Position numbers and translations under genes: made by a program. The notes under the pieces were generated by a model. The model worked only from the letters and a program-made list of their open reading frames with translations. It was not told where the DNA came from and did not search any database. From positions 8,104,001 through 8,168,000 of the forward strand of contig WPIO01000002.1 in NCBI GenBank assembly GCA_009760855.2: a stretch of DNA of 64,000 nucleotides, read 5' to 3'. Shown in pieces: positions 34,100 through 44,299 of this stretch (its first letter is position 1; each line of letters begins with the position of its first letter). Origin of the DNA: Cristatella mucedo (lineage: Eukaryota > Bryozoa > Phylactolaemata > Cristatellidae).

Positions 34100-34260
34100 A
34101 GCTGGTTTGGTCTAGCGGTTAAGGTGCTCGCCCCGACCAAGGTCTGACTGAGGTCGTGGGCTCGAGCCCCGAGGCATATGTGAAGCGCCTGAATAGAGAC
34201 TAAGTTCTCTTGGGTTGCTATATAAATGAATTATATACCGAAAATATATAAATGAATTAT
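34100..34260 (+). mobile_element. tRNA-derived SINE (family A), plus-strand copy
   Basis: The clearest copy. Head GAGCTGGTTTGGTCTAGCGG followed by TTAAGGTGCTCGCCC gives box A; GAGGTCGTGGGCTCGAGCCC gives box B. Body: GAGGCATATGTGAAGCGCCT. Tail: GAATAGAGACTAAGTTCTCT, then TGGGTTGCTATATAAATGAA. The tail matches the L2 stem-loop tail. The tRNA head is too diverged to be a functional tRNA gene. Confidence 0.85.
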
Positions 34261-34364
34261 ATATAGATCACGACGACCACACCACTGAATTGAGTAAAAT
34301 TCAAGAAACACAGCTAAAAACCAACATGTTCTTAAGAGCAATCTTCTTCCATGTAAATCATCCT

Positions 34365-34447
34365 TTACGGCATTGCAAATATGTAAAGTGCCCATAAAGA
34401 GATTAATTCTCTGATGGCGCTATACAAATATATCATTATTATTAGCA
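34365..34447 (+). mobile_element. L2 LINE (family A), 3' tail only
   Basis: Contains ATGTAAAGTGCCCATAAAGAG, ATTAATTCTCTGATGGCGCTA and an ATTATTATT end: the last 80 or so bases of the L2 family, a heavily 5'-truncated insertion. Confidence 0.7.
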
Positions 34448-34837
34448 GTATTACGTTTTCTATGGAGGCTTTTGTCAGTAATAGATGGCTTCAGCTTCCT
34501 TTTGTGCCTATACGAGATTAAACAAAGATCTGGGTCTCGTAAAGGGCGACAACATACTTCAATAATATTGCTTTAATTGCAAATCGAAGAAAACAAATAA
34601 TTTTATTAACATCAATTAAACTTTTGTTATTATTACTCAGGATTTGGGTCATATTTTGCCGGCGAGCGACTATACTTAGTGATGTCTACCATTGAGCACA
34701 ACTGATTTCATAGTTGTGTCAAAGAATAATCCGGCAAAAGCAAAAATAAATTATGTGACACAGTAGGGCCACTATTGGGCGATAGCCAAGGCACCAGCAC
34801 GAGTGACTGTTCATTCCTTTAGCTCCGAGATTCGATT

Positions 34838-34960
34838 GAAAACCGAGGCCTCGAATCACCAGCTGGTAGCGCCCGATCCGATCTCGGTACCAGCGTGAGG
34901 GTACGTCCCTGTGCTCGAAGTCTTGGGCTCGAATTCGGGAACCTGTTTTTGTACAGCACG
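34838..34960 (+). mobile_element. Possible third tRNA-derived SINE
   Basis: CCAGCTGGTAGCGCCCGATC resembles a tRNA box A region, and TTGGGCTCGAATTCGGG, 60 bases later, resembles box B. Only one copy is visible, so the call rests on the tRNA-like boxes alone. Confidence 0.35.
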
Positions 34961-35295
34961 GCGAAAATTAAATAACTGCCTATCATGACATGAACCGTAT
35001 TAATCTTTAATAGTCTGTTATTAAATACAGTGGTGGACATTTGGCAATGATTTCAATGACGCGATATAGATAGTGTTAAGGGACTGGTTCAGAGCAGTTT
35101 TCGAGCTTCTAGAAACAGTTCGACCGAAGGCAGAAAGTGTACCACGTGCATTTTCTGTGGCTGTTGACTATTTAAATTATTTAGAATATGTAATGTTTTC
35201 TACCTCTCCGTGATGAGAAAATGAAGTTTTTCCCTAAAGTGAATGTTTACTTATACGAGGAGAATGCTTTGAGACAAGTATTTAAAGATTTCACT

Positions 35296-35962
35296 GCTTA
35301 CTGGCCTACCAGCATGTACGATCAGGCGATTGCAGCTAGTGCAAAACTCTGCAGCTAGGCTTGTCTGTCGTTAGCGTCGCAGTTGCCAAATTACTCCACT
35401 TCTTGCCGACCTGCACTGGCTACCAGTCAAGCAACGAATTGACTTCAAGGCTTTGTCTATCACTTTTAGGTCCCTTTATTCTATGGCTCTAGCCTATCTC
35501 TCAGATCTACTCCCACACCAGGCCAGGCGGCGTACCACCCGCTTTTCGGAATCCAACAGTCTAGAAATACCTCGTACAAACCTCAAATCCTTTGGAGACC
35601 GTGCATTTAGTTCGTATGCTCCCAAAGCCTGGAACTCCTTCCCGACCTGTGTCAGAACATCCCCTGACCTGACCACATTTAAAAGGAACTAAAAAACACA
35701 CCTATTTAGGACAGTATTTAGTGGGTCCCTGTGATTCGTCCTTCATGTGCTTATGCGTGCTGACGCTGTGCATGCTGCCACTAACCACATTCGCATGCTT
35801 ACCCTGTGCATGTCACCCCTAACCATATTATTCATTTTGATTGTTTTTCAAGCATGATTTTACTTACCATTCAATTGCATTTCCCTTTGCAGCAAATGTA
35901 AAGCGCCTAGAAAGAGATTAAGTTCTCTAAGGGCGCTTTATCAAGTACATTATTATTATTGT
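35296..35962 (+). mobile_element. L2 LINE (family A), 5'-truncated
   Basis: Reads NSAARLVCR-like sequence, then [16 protein letters not shown] (one frame break), [40 protein letters not shown], and the 3' UTR with GTAAAGCGCCTAGAAAGAGA, GGGCGCTTTATCAAGTACA and an ATTATTATT end. About 667 bases are retained. Confidence 0.9.
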
Positions 35963-35999
35963 TTGGAAATGGGCATGGTCAGTTGAATATTTGTTGAAA

Positions 36000-36670
36000 A
36001 AACACATTAGTATCCAGAGTAGACACAGTCTCGTAAGTTTTTGGCGCATGCATTGTGGTTTACTAGGCTCAGCAAAGTCAAGACTAAAACCAAGACGAGA
36101 CCCGAATCCAAAAAATATATACAGCGAAGGCAGTATAGTCAGCTAAGGCGATGGGCAAGATTTGCAGATAATCTTAAACGTCTATTGAATGGGGGATTTT
36201 TTCCGAATACTTACAAGCTCAGAGTCAAACTTAGTGCAGTTCCTGAATTCCATGAATATGACCATGCAATTTGGTGCTAAAATGAGTGAAAACTCATCCA
36301 GACTTAAGTCTCATAGCACTCACTAATTTATGAAGCATTGTGTTAGCTGTTACTGGTTGGGTACGGGCTAACAAACTAAGCTTGATCGTGGAAGTGTATT
36401 AAAGCTCCTTTTTACTATTTCTCATCTAATAGAGCATGTCTTACTGGTGGTCACATCGTAATCAAGCATAGTTAAATTGTACATAGCAAAATTCCCCAGC
36501 TGGGTTGCTTAATTGACAAGATTCGTTAGATATACACTCGTCCATTGCTAGATTCAATCGTCTCGATGGGCTGCTAAGTAATTTTTAAGGGTTCATGCTT
36601 TTCCTTTAGAGGCAAATAAAGTAACTGTGAATAATTGTAGACAATTTATAAAATTTGAACAAGGCAATTT
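36000..36670. other. AT-rich spacer
   Basis: Nothing recognised between an L2 fragment and the second copy of the unclassified repeat. An open frame of 79 codons at 36041-36280 has no homology. Confidence 0.4.
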
Positions 36671-36676
36671 ATAAAA

Positions 36677-36832
36677 TTAGAAAATCATTAATGATGGCTT
36701 TATTTCTCAAAACGTGAAACGGATCTTTAGGTTGTGTGATCTTCCGCAGAAGTTGTTACTCAGCTAATTAAAGTCACAGTGTTGCTGTAAAAAAATATGG
36801 TTGTACTTATAGATACAACTAATAAGTGCAAA
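36677..36832 (+). repeat. Unclassified repeat, copy 2
   Basis: Second copy of the 155-base repeat at 33593-33748, same orientation. Confidence 0.75.
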
Positions 36833-37179
36833 TTGAGTTATCCAATTTCCAATGAGAAGAGATTTATTTGAGATCGTCTCGCTACTTCTTGAATGTTGAG
36901 ATGGGTGAGTTGGTGCTACATCTTTTTGGTTTAGGTAGTCTAGGTTTTATACAATACAAAATGGCAAGTCTTTTTTTATAGAGATAATATTACCATTTGG
37001 GCAGCTAAGAGACAGCTGAATAAAGATGAAGGTTTAGCTATATTTTAATTACAATTATGTTGAAGAGATGATTTACTTATTCAGAGAAAAAAGTAAGTTT
37101 GAAGTCTCAATATCACAACCTGGGGCGTGGGTTTGAATCGTGTAGCAGAGAATCCATGTTATGCCTGCTATCCGCTGAA

Positions 37180-37602
37180 TGATAGCATCTCAGAATCTAA
37201 CTGTCTACCTATACCTCGTACAAACCTCAAATCATTTGGAGATCGTGCCCTTAGCTCGTGTGCTTCCAAAGCCCGGAACTCACTCCCGACCTGCGTCACG
37301 ACATCTCCTGACTTGTCCACACTTAAAAAAAGCAATTAAACGCATCTGTTTATGACAGCATTTAGTGGATCCGGGTGATTCGTCCTTTACGTGCTTATGG
37401 GTGCCGAAACTGTTTCGTGCTGCAAATAACCGCACTTGCATAGTGACCCAATGCATGTCACCCCTAAGCATTGTATTCTTGTTGTTTATTGAGCTTGCTA
37501 CCACTAACCACTCGTTCGTGCTTCCTTTCAGCAATTGTAAAGCAACTAGAAAGAGATTGATTACTTTGAGGGCGCTTATTAAAATGTATTATTATTATTA
37601 TA
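37180..37602 (+). mobile_element. L2 LINE (family A), short 3' fragment
   Basis: Reads [20 protein letters not shown] and [20 protein letters not shown], then the 3' UTR (AAAGCAACTAGAAAGAGATTG) and an ATTATTATTATT end. Confidence 0.85.
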
Positions 37603-37619
37603 GCTGTTAAGGCTGTTCT

Positions 37620-38160
37620 ACCGCTATTTAAACGGGACTGTTAGATCAGATAACCTTTACTCATTACCTGTATGATTTCTCTGTCACCGCTTGCTGCTGC
37701 TTCAAAAGTTTTCTTTTATAAGTCCAGGTTATTAAAATAATTTCAAATTAACGTTTAGGCTCAGAATAGTCTTTCAAACGTACTTTTGAAAACTAGAGAA
37801 CGCTAAAAACTAGTATTTATAATTTCCTAAAGGATACAACTCTGGACAGTTTTGAACTATTAGAATGTAATCTTTAGTATTTCAAAAATCACATGCTCGT
37901 TTGGTTGGGTTAGGATAGAGCAGCTTCAGGTGCTACTAAGTGAAATGACATGTATGTAGCTATTCTTGGTTGGTTCCTTGCTGCTCGCCGAAGGCGAACC
38001 ACTGAGGCTTCAGTGCATTTACATCAGCTCATCGCCGATTTCACACGAAGATACACCCGCATCTCTCCAGCCATAAATCATCTTGAAAGTTTCTGCTTAG
38101 ATGGTCTATTGCAGACAAATACTTCCAAATAAAAAATTCGCATGCACACATGTGGCTCTG
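37620..38160. other. AT-rich spacer
   Basis: No gene or repeat family recognised. Confidence 0.4.
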
Positions 38161-38189
38161 GGCCAGCTGCCGAGCTGAATCTTGAATGC

Positions 38190-38525
38190 ATCGCTCACTC
38201 TAATCCTGTCCGTAAACCATCTTACTACTCCTGCCCGTGAGCCATCTTATTGCTTAGCACCTGAGCCATCACACAAGTTGTGCGTCTGCGCCATTATTCT
38301 AGGCATGATCGTGAACCATCTTACTACTCCTGCTCCCGAGCCGTCACGGTACTCTTCCTGCTGAGCCTTCACACTGTTCCTGCGCCCAAGCCATCGCATC
38401 ATACCTGATCCTGAGCCGACGCACTAGTCATGCTCTTGTGCCATCAGACATATCCTGCTCCTGAGCCGTCGCACTAATCATGCTCTTGTGTCATCACACA
38501 AATCCTGCTCCTGAGCCATGCTAAC
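38190..38525 (+). repeat. Degenerate minisatellite
   Basis: About ten imperfect units built on CCTGCTCCTGAGCCATC and AAACCATCTTACTACTCCTG, with spacing varying around 30-45 bases. Order is loose, which suggests an old decayed tandem array. Confidence 0.65.
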
Positions 38526-39045
38526 TAATATTGTACTAACTAGTCACCAGAATCTATGCAGTACTCTTAGAATCATAGGTTAATAAGTCAAAGCCTTTCG
38601 GAAATGTTCGGAACCAAAGTGGCAAGGGTCTGATAGCAAAACTAGTGGTATTATTTAAAAAAAATGTAAATTCATTAATTACGTGGCCCTAGCAAGCAAT
38701 GGTAGGCGATATACAGCGAGATTTCCGTTTGTTCACGAACGGTGTCTAGGCGTGAGAATCAATGAGTGCGGGTCACAGGAGCTCCTGGAACTGCACAAAC
38801 CCGACCTGTGAGTCGTCACCAGCAACAATGGTTAGCGACCTATGCCCATTGCCATCAGGTAATAACGGAAGGCACGCGTTTATTTCCCGACCAAGACTCT
38901 TGTCATTGAATCAGCATTGTAGAGATGACATGCACAGAGTATGCAGAAAACAACAATATATTTGAAATGCTGACTCGAGTGCACTCGAGTATGTCTAGCG
39001 ATGCGTTAGTCAAAAGCTGGACGACCGAATTCGAGGTTAATTCGA

Positions 39046-39695
39046 CCAGGCGATTGCAGCTGGTGCAAAACTCTGCAGCTAGGCTTGTCTGTCGTGAGCG
39101 TCGCAGTTGCCACATTACTCCACTTCTCGCCGACCTGCACTGGCTACCAGTCAAGCAACGAATTGACTTCAAGGTTTAGTCTATCACTTTTAGGTCCCTT
39201 CATTCTATGGCTCCAGCCTTTCTCTCAGATCTACTCCCACACCAGGCCAGGCGGCGTACCATCCTCTTTTCGGAATCCAACAGTCTAGAAATACCTCGTA
39301 CAAACCTCAAATCCTTTGGAGACCGTGCATTTAGTTCGTATGCTCCCAAAGCCTAGAACTCCCACCTAACTTGCGTCACAACATCCCCGGGCTTGACCAC
39401 ATTTAAAAAGAACTTATAAAACACACCTATTTAGGACTGGATTTAGTGGGTCCCTGTGATTCGTCCTTCATGTGCTTATGCGTGCTGACACTGTGCATGA
39501 TGCCACTAACCACATTTGCATGCTGACCCTGTGCATGTCACCCCTAACGATATTATTCATTCTGTTTGTTTTTCAAGCATGATTTTACTTACCATTCAAT
39601 TGCATTTCCCTTTGCAGCAAATGTAAAGCGCATAGAAAGAGATTAAATCTCTGAGGGCGCTTTATCAAGTGCATTATTATTATCATTATTATTAT
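39046..39695 (+). mobile_element. L2 LINE (family A), 5'-truncated
   Basis: Starts at GCGATTGCAGCTGGTGCAAA. Encodes [20 protein letters not shown] and [18 protein letters not shown], then a stop, and continues in broken frames to AAGCGCATAGAAAGAGATTA, GGGCGCTTTATCAAGTGCA and an (ATT)n end. Nearly identical to the copy at 35296. Confidence 0.9.
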
Positions 39696-39719
39696 CAATT
39701 CACGAGTAGCTCCTGCTGC

Positions 39720-40570
39720 ATACTGTGTCAGGCTCGTAGACCGTTTACTAAAAGGAGCCTGTTAAAGCGGTTACACTTGGAGGTTGTCAAAGAATGCATC
39801 AAGGGCAGAAGGCAGAGCGCAATAAGACGATACTTGAGCAAAGCACAAGCTTTGGAGCTGGAACTAGGGACCTGACGCTGAGCTGTAGAAGAGATACATT
39901 TGACCAGGTACCAGGGCTTCAGGCCGTCGCAAGAATAGGAGAAGGGCGAAGGCAAGAATGCCGTAGCTCTAGGCAGAACAGCGGAGCTGAAGCCAATGAG
40001 ATCGTTACTGCATGGAGCAACCCAATTTCTGTGCCCTAGAGTCTTACAGATCGCGCCTGTCCGTTAATTGTATGCTGTCTACTGTGTAAAGGTCAGTATG
40101 CCACCACTTTTTGACAAGAGTATTTACCGGCAGAGGCATGCTGCCACTAGACACCATCCAAATGCACCAAATGCAGACATCCAGTTATCTGTATCTTTTG
40201 AGCGTCTCTCACACGAGCTAGTCTTATCTTTTTGGGCGATTCCGTGTTTATAGTCTGGTGTACGTATGTTCATTCGCCTTGGTGGCAGGTAAAGTAGTAG
40301 AGTCGTTCATTTTAGCAGAGATCTGAAGTAGGACACTTCAAATATGTGAACGACTGCTCCAAGATTACTTCGCTATCTTTCAAATGAGATCCAAACTGTC
40401 TGCTACTGCAGGCAGCAGCTCTCCTATGTCTGATGGTGGCGTTTTATCTTCGCTTCTACGGCCGTATTAACACTGACTCCTCGGATCGAGTTCTAGCCGG
40501 TCTGCGACAGGCCGAACGCCCAGTGTGCACTATCGACCACCTAGCACTGAAAGCGTGCCACCCGTAATAC
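39720..40570. other. Spacer, nothing recognised
   Basis: No gene or repeat family identified between an L2 copy and the TA microsatellite. Confidence 0.4.
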
Positions 40571-40582
40571 ATACACATATGC

Positions 40583-40667
<85 letters not shown>
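40571..40667 (+). repeat. (TA)n microsatellite
   Basis: About 90 bases of TA with single C interruptions. Confidence 0.95.
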
Positions 40668-40669
<2 letters not shown>

Positions 40670-41109
40670 CCATGTACACATAAAATGCGTCCATCCACAT
40701 GAAGCGACAGGACAGTTGCTAGGTGAGGGGGAAGGTGCACATCAAGAGAGCAGCCGCTCACACAGCAGTCGACCAGCGGCTGTCCGAGGCGCGTTAAGAT
40801 GGCACAACAAAACTGTGCCCGTGTGTACTCTGGTCTCCGAGCAGCTCTTGTTTAGACGAATAGGCCATTTTGCTTTGACCATTCAGCTGCGCACGGCAAG
40901 ACAGACCCATTGAGCGAGGTTGGCCCCGCGAGCTAGAAAGTGCAAGCGAGGCAGTGCGCAAGAGTATACAAATCTAGTAAGGGCAGGCTTACCTGAGCGA
41001 AAGCTACAGGCGTTAGTTTCACAGGGCTAAGGGCTTAGTAATGGCTGACACAGTTCACGACCCGAAAAAGAAGCGACACTGGCGTAACAAAAATTTGCTT
41101 ATTTTTAAA

Positions 41110-41215
41110 TATTTGTAGATGCTTTCTTTTGATCAGGTGTAAAGTGACTGTAAAAAAGATTTAGTTCTACAAGGGTGCAATACAACTCTCTTACGGTTAT
41201 TATTATTATTGCAAT
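41110..41215 (+). mobile_element. L2 LINE (family A), 3' tail only, diverged
   Basis: Contains GTGTAAAGTGACTGTAAAAAA, GATTTAGTTCTACAAGGGTGC and TTATTATTATTATTG: a decayed L2 tail. Confidence 0.55.
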
Positions 41216-41295
41216 ACTAAAATTTTCAGAATTTTTATTTGCGATTTTACTGCAAATACAAGTATACTGATCCGGATACTGTACGCTTTAATACT

Positions 41296-41397
41296 GAATA
41301 ATATATATTATATATTATTATATATTATATTATATATATTATTATTATATTATATTATATTATATATATTATATATATTATTAATATTATATATTAG
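41296..41397 (+). repeat. (TATAT/TAT)n AT-rich tract
   Basis: About 100 bases made only of A and T in ATATTAT-type units. Confidence 0.9.
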
Positions 41398-41458
41398 ATG
41401 ATTGTGACACAAACTTGATTTTCTTCTCAACTAAAATATTTATTAAAGTCCTGAAAAA

Positions 41459-41615
41459 ATGACAGACGTTAACCTTCTAGAGTTAACTTCTCTTCTTCCT
41501 GACCCCCTGACCTTCTCTATTCAGTATGACAAGGAGTTTTCTCCAGCACTCAACGGTACCTCAACTAAACTGCTGTTCACTGGTCGTAATACAACAATCA
41601 TCTGCAACCATTGTG
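41459..41615 (+). CDS. Orphan coding-like first exon, unknown protein
   Basis: An ATG in a fair context (GAAAAAATGA) opens 52 codons that run, without a stop, into a consensus donor (TGTG, then GTGAGT). The translation has normal amino-acid balance: MTDVNLLELTSLLPDPLTFS at the start and FTGRNTTIICNHC at the end. I do not recognise the family. No following exon was identified in 41616-62500, so the gene, if real, either has long introns or is a dead remnant. It is not part of the L2, SINE or hAT sequences seen here. Confidence 0.4.
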
Positions 41616-41619
41616 GTGA

Positions 41620-42330
41620 GTGAGCTTGTTCGTAGTTTGAGCAAAACCTTACGAAAATCATTTTCGCAAATCCTTAAGATATAATATTGAAGTTAATAAG
41701 GTCTTGAAGCTTTCCGGAAACAGTGGAGTTAAAACTGCAAAGAAGTAATCTGACGGGATTAGATTACAAAAAAATTCATTGGGGTTGCCATTACTCAAAA
41801 TTAAATAGCTATTACTTTAGTTGGCCATGCAAAATAAATCTTACTTCTCTCGCACTGCTGCTAAGGCCTCTTTGCACATGTTAAAGAATTAATGAGGTTA
41901 CTATAAGACTTCCTTAAAGACGAGCCGAAGGAAAGGCACACCGAAACTGATACGTCTTGAAATGAGACTTTAAGAAAGCAAGGTCAGTGCAGCTAGAGAC
42001 TGTAATGAATGGTGGCAAGTTATTTTAAATTGAATGTCTATAAACCAATGTAGTGTTTGTCGGCGAATCTATTGTTACTCAGATATCGGAATGCTAACAC
42101 TATAAATTAGCTCTGTTCGGCTGGCGAGTCTCATGTAGCCTCTTCCCGAATTTACGGCTTTTTCAAAATGAAATATGAGTTAATGAGCGCATCAGCACTA
42201 CAGTAACATTTGCTAATTTCAAGTCTATACTATTGATCAGAATACATTTGCGCTTGCTTAGTCAAGGGTACCGTAGCCGTAATTGTGCATGAGTTTCTGA
42301 CCCCCTGGCTTGACTTCTCGAGGGTTTATA
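41620..42330. other. Spacer or putative intron, nothing recognised
   Basis: AT-rich sequence after the orphan exon; no exon or repeat found. Confidence 0.4.
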
Positions 42331-42339
42331 CTGTCCACG

Positions 42340-42715
42340 CAAAAAGACGCTCTTACAGTCCTTTCGCAGTTCTATTGCTAGGCTTGTCTGTTGGTAAAGT
42401 TGCGGCGATTACAACATTAAACTGCCTCGTACCCACTACACGGGTTTCCTAAAGCAGAATATCAACTTCAAGGTTCTGTCAGCCAGCTTTGGATCTTTTT
42501 GTTATCTTGCTCCTACTTACCTATCTGAGACATTTTTCAATTGGGCTTATAGTTGTTCCACCTGCTCGTATGGTTGGTTGGTTTGTTCCGCCTCAAATGA
42601 GTTTTAAATCCATTGGAGATTTTGCCATTAGTTTATATTTCCCCGAATGCTGGAACTCATTCCGGCTTGAAATCACGTTATCTCATGATTAGACGACATT
42701 TAAATGAAGGTAAAA
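42340..42715 (+). mobile_element. L2 LINE (family A), highly diverged fragment
   Basis: Follows the L2 C-terminal order at low identity: TTGCTAGGCTTGTCTGTTGG, then the region of IDFKVLS, and MSFKSIGDFAISLYFPECWN for the usual [18 protein letters not shown]. It has no intact tail and is probably older than the other copies. Confidence 0.6.
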
Positions 42716-42784
42716 CCTAAATGTTTCCCCCTCAGTGTAGATGGATTGCCTTTCTCGTGCACGCCGGTGATTAAATCCGGCATT

Positions 42785-42930
42785 CTATATATAATTTATT
42801 TGTATAGCGCCCCAAGAGAACTTAATCTCTATTCAGGTGCTTCACATATGCCTCAGGGCTCGAGCCCACGACCTCAGCCAGACCTTAGTCTGGTAGAGCA
42901 CCTTAACCGCTGGACCAACCCAGATTAATA
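42785..42930 (-). mobile_element. tRNA-derived SINE (family A)
   Basis: Minus-strand copy with GGTCCAGCGGTTAAGGTGCT, GGGCTCGAGCCC, AGAGATTAAGTTCTCTTGGG and GCGCTATACAAATAAATTAT. Its tail is the closest to the L2 tail. Confidence 0.85.
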
Positions 42931-43126
42931 TACTCCCTTAACCGAATACTTAAAATACCTAGAATTAGACTTGGTTTTCTAGGGGTGGTGCAAACATGTT
43001 TGGTTATGTCATGATTATACTTATTATTGTTTAAAGTAGTGATAGGTCCAGCACCGAAGAATCAACTACAGGCTGCAAAAAGGCTCACTTTGCATTTTAG
43101 CACCGTCTCATGAAAATCAAGAAAAC

Positions 43127-44222
43127 AGCATAATAATAATAATGTAATAATAATAATAATACTAACAATTTACTTGATAAAGCGCCCTCAGAGAACTTAA
43201 TCTCTTTCTAGGCGCTTTACATTTGCTGCAAAGGGAAATGCAATTGAATGGTAAGTAAAATCATGCTTGAAAAACAAACAAAATGAATAATATGGTTAGG
43301 GGTGACATGCACAGGGTCAGCATGCGAATGTGGTTAGTGGCAGCATGCACAGTGTCAGCACACACAAGCACATCAAGGACGAATCACAGGGACCCGCTAA
43401 ATGCTGTCCTAAATAGGTGTGTTTTTAGGTTCCTTTTAAATGTGGTCAGGTCGGGGGATGTTCTGACGCAGGTCGGGAGGGAGTTCCAGGCTGTGGGAGC
43501 ATACGAACTAAATGCACGGTCTCCAAAGAATTTAAGGTTTGTACGAGGTATTTGTAGACTGTTGGATTCCGAAAAGCGGGTGGTACGATGCTTGGCCTGA
43601 TGGGGTAGTATATCTGAAAGATAAGCTGGAGCCATAGAATGAAGGGACCTAAAAGTGAGCGACAAAACCTTGAAGTCAATCCGTTGCTTGACTGGTAGCC
43701 AGTGCAGGTCGGCGAGAAGTGGAGTAATGTGGCAACTGCAACGCTCACGACAGACAAGTCTAGCTGCCGAGTTTTGCACCTGCTGCAATCGCCTGATCGC
43801 ACATGCTGGTAGGCCAGTAAGCAGTGAGTTGCACAAGTCGAGACGGATGTCACGAATGCATGGACCAACTTAGATGTGGTATCTTTATCTAAACAAGCCC
43901 GAATTTTAGCAATGTTATGAAGCTGAAAATAGGTGGATGTGACTGTGGAGCTTATATGGTCGTCTAACGAGAGGTCGCTTTGGAATATGACACCTAGATT
44001 TCGAGCTGATTCAACTGGAGATATGCTGGCAGAGCCAATTTTGAGGGTCAGCCTTTCCAATCTCTGAATCACACTGGGTTTGCCCATAACAAGTAAGTTA
44101 GTTTTATCATCGTTTGGTTTTAGAAAATTTGCTGCCATCCATGTGCGGATGTCATCAATGCATGCAGCTAGTGAGTTGAGAGAATTTGAGGTGCTCGAAG
44201 GCTGGGAGGGATCAAAGCAAAA
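43127..44222 (-). mobile_element. L2 LINE (family A), 5'-truncated, about 1.1 kb
   Basis: The minus strand encodes the segment after the reverse transcriptase: [80 protein letters not shown]-like, [40 protein letters not shown] and [14 protein letters not shown] before the stop. Then come the 3' UTR and an (AAT)n end at 43127-43165. It shows what is missing from the copy at 22885. One frameshift near 43750. Confidence 0.9.
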
Positions 44223-44290
44223 TGCACTTGATAAAGCGCCCTCAGAGAACTCAGAGATCTCTTTATAGGCGCTTTACATTTGCTGCAAAG
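44223..44290 (-). mobile_element. L2 LINE (family A), tail fragment abutting another copy
   Basis: A second L2 tail in the same orientation (CACTTGATAAAGCGCCCTCA, CTCTTTATAGGCGCTTTACA, TTTGCTGCAAAG) lies directly against the truncated 5' end of the copy at 43127-44222. One copy probably inserted into the (ATT)n end of an older one. Confidence 0.75.
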
Positions 44291-44299
44291 CATGCAATA

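Noticed and set aside
34100-34175. A real tRNA gene
   Set aside because: Boxes A and B are present, but the sequence continues into a repeat body found in four copies; it is a SINE head.
43283-43600. 105-codon plus-strand frame (and similar plus frames at 43655)
   Set aside because: Antisense to the minus-strand L2 protein.
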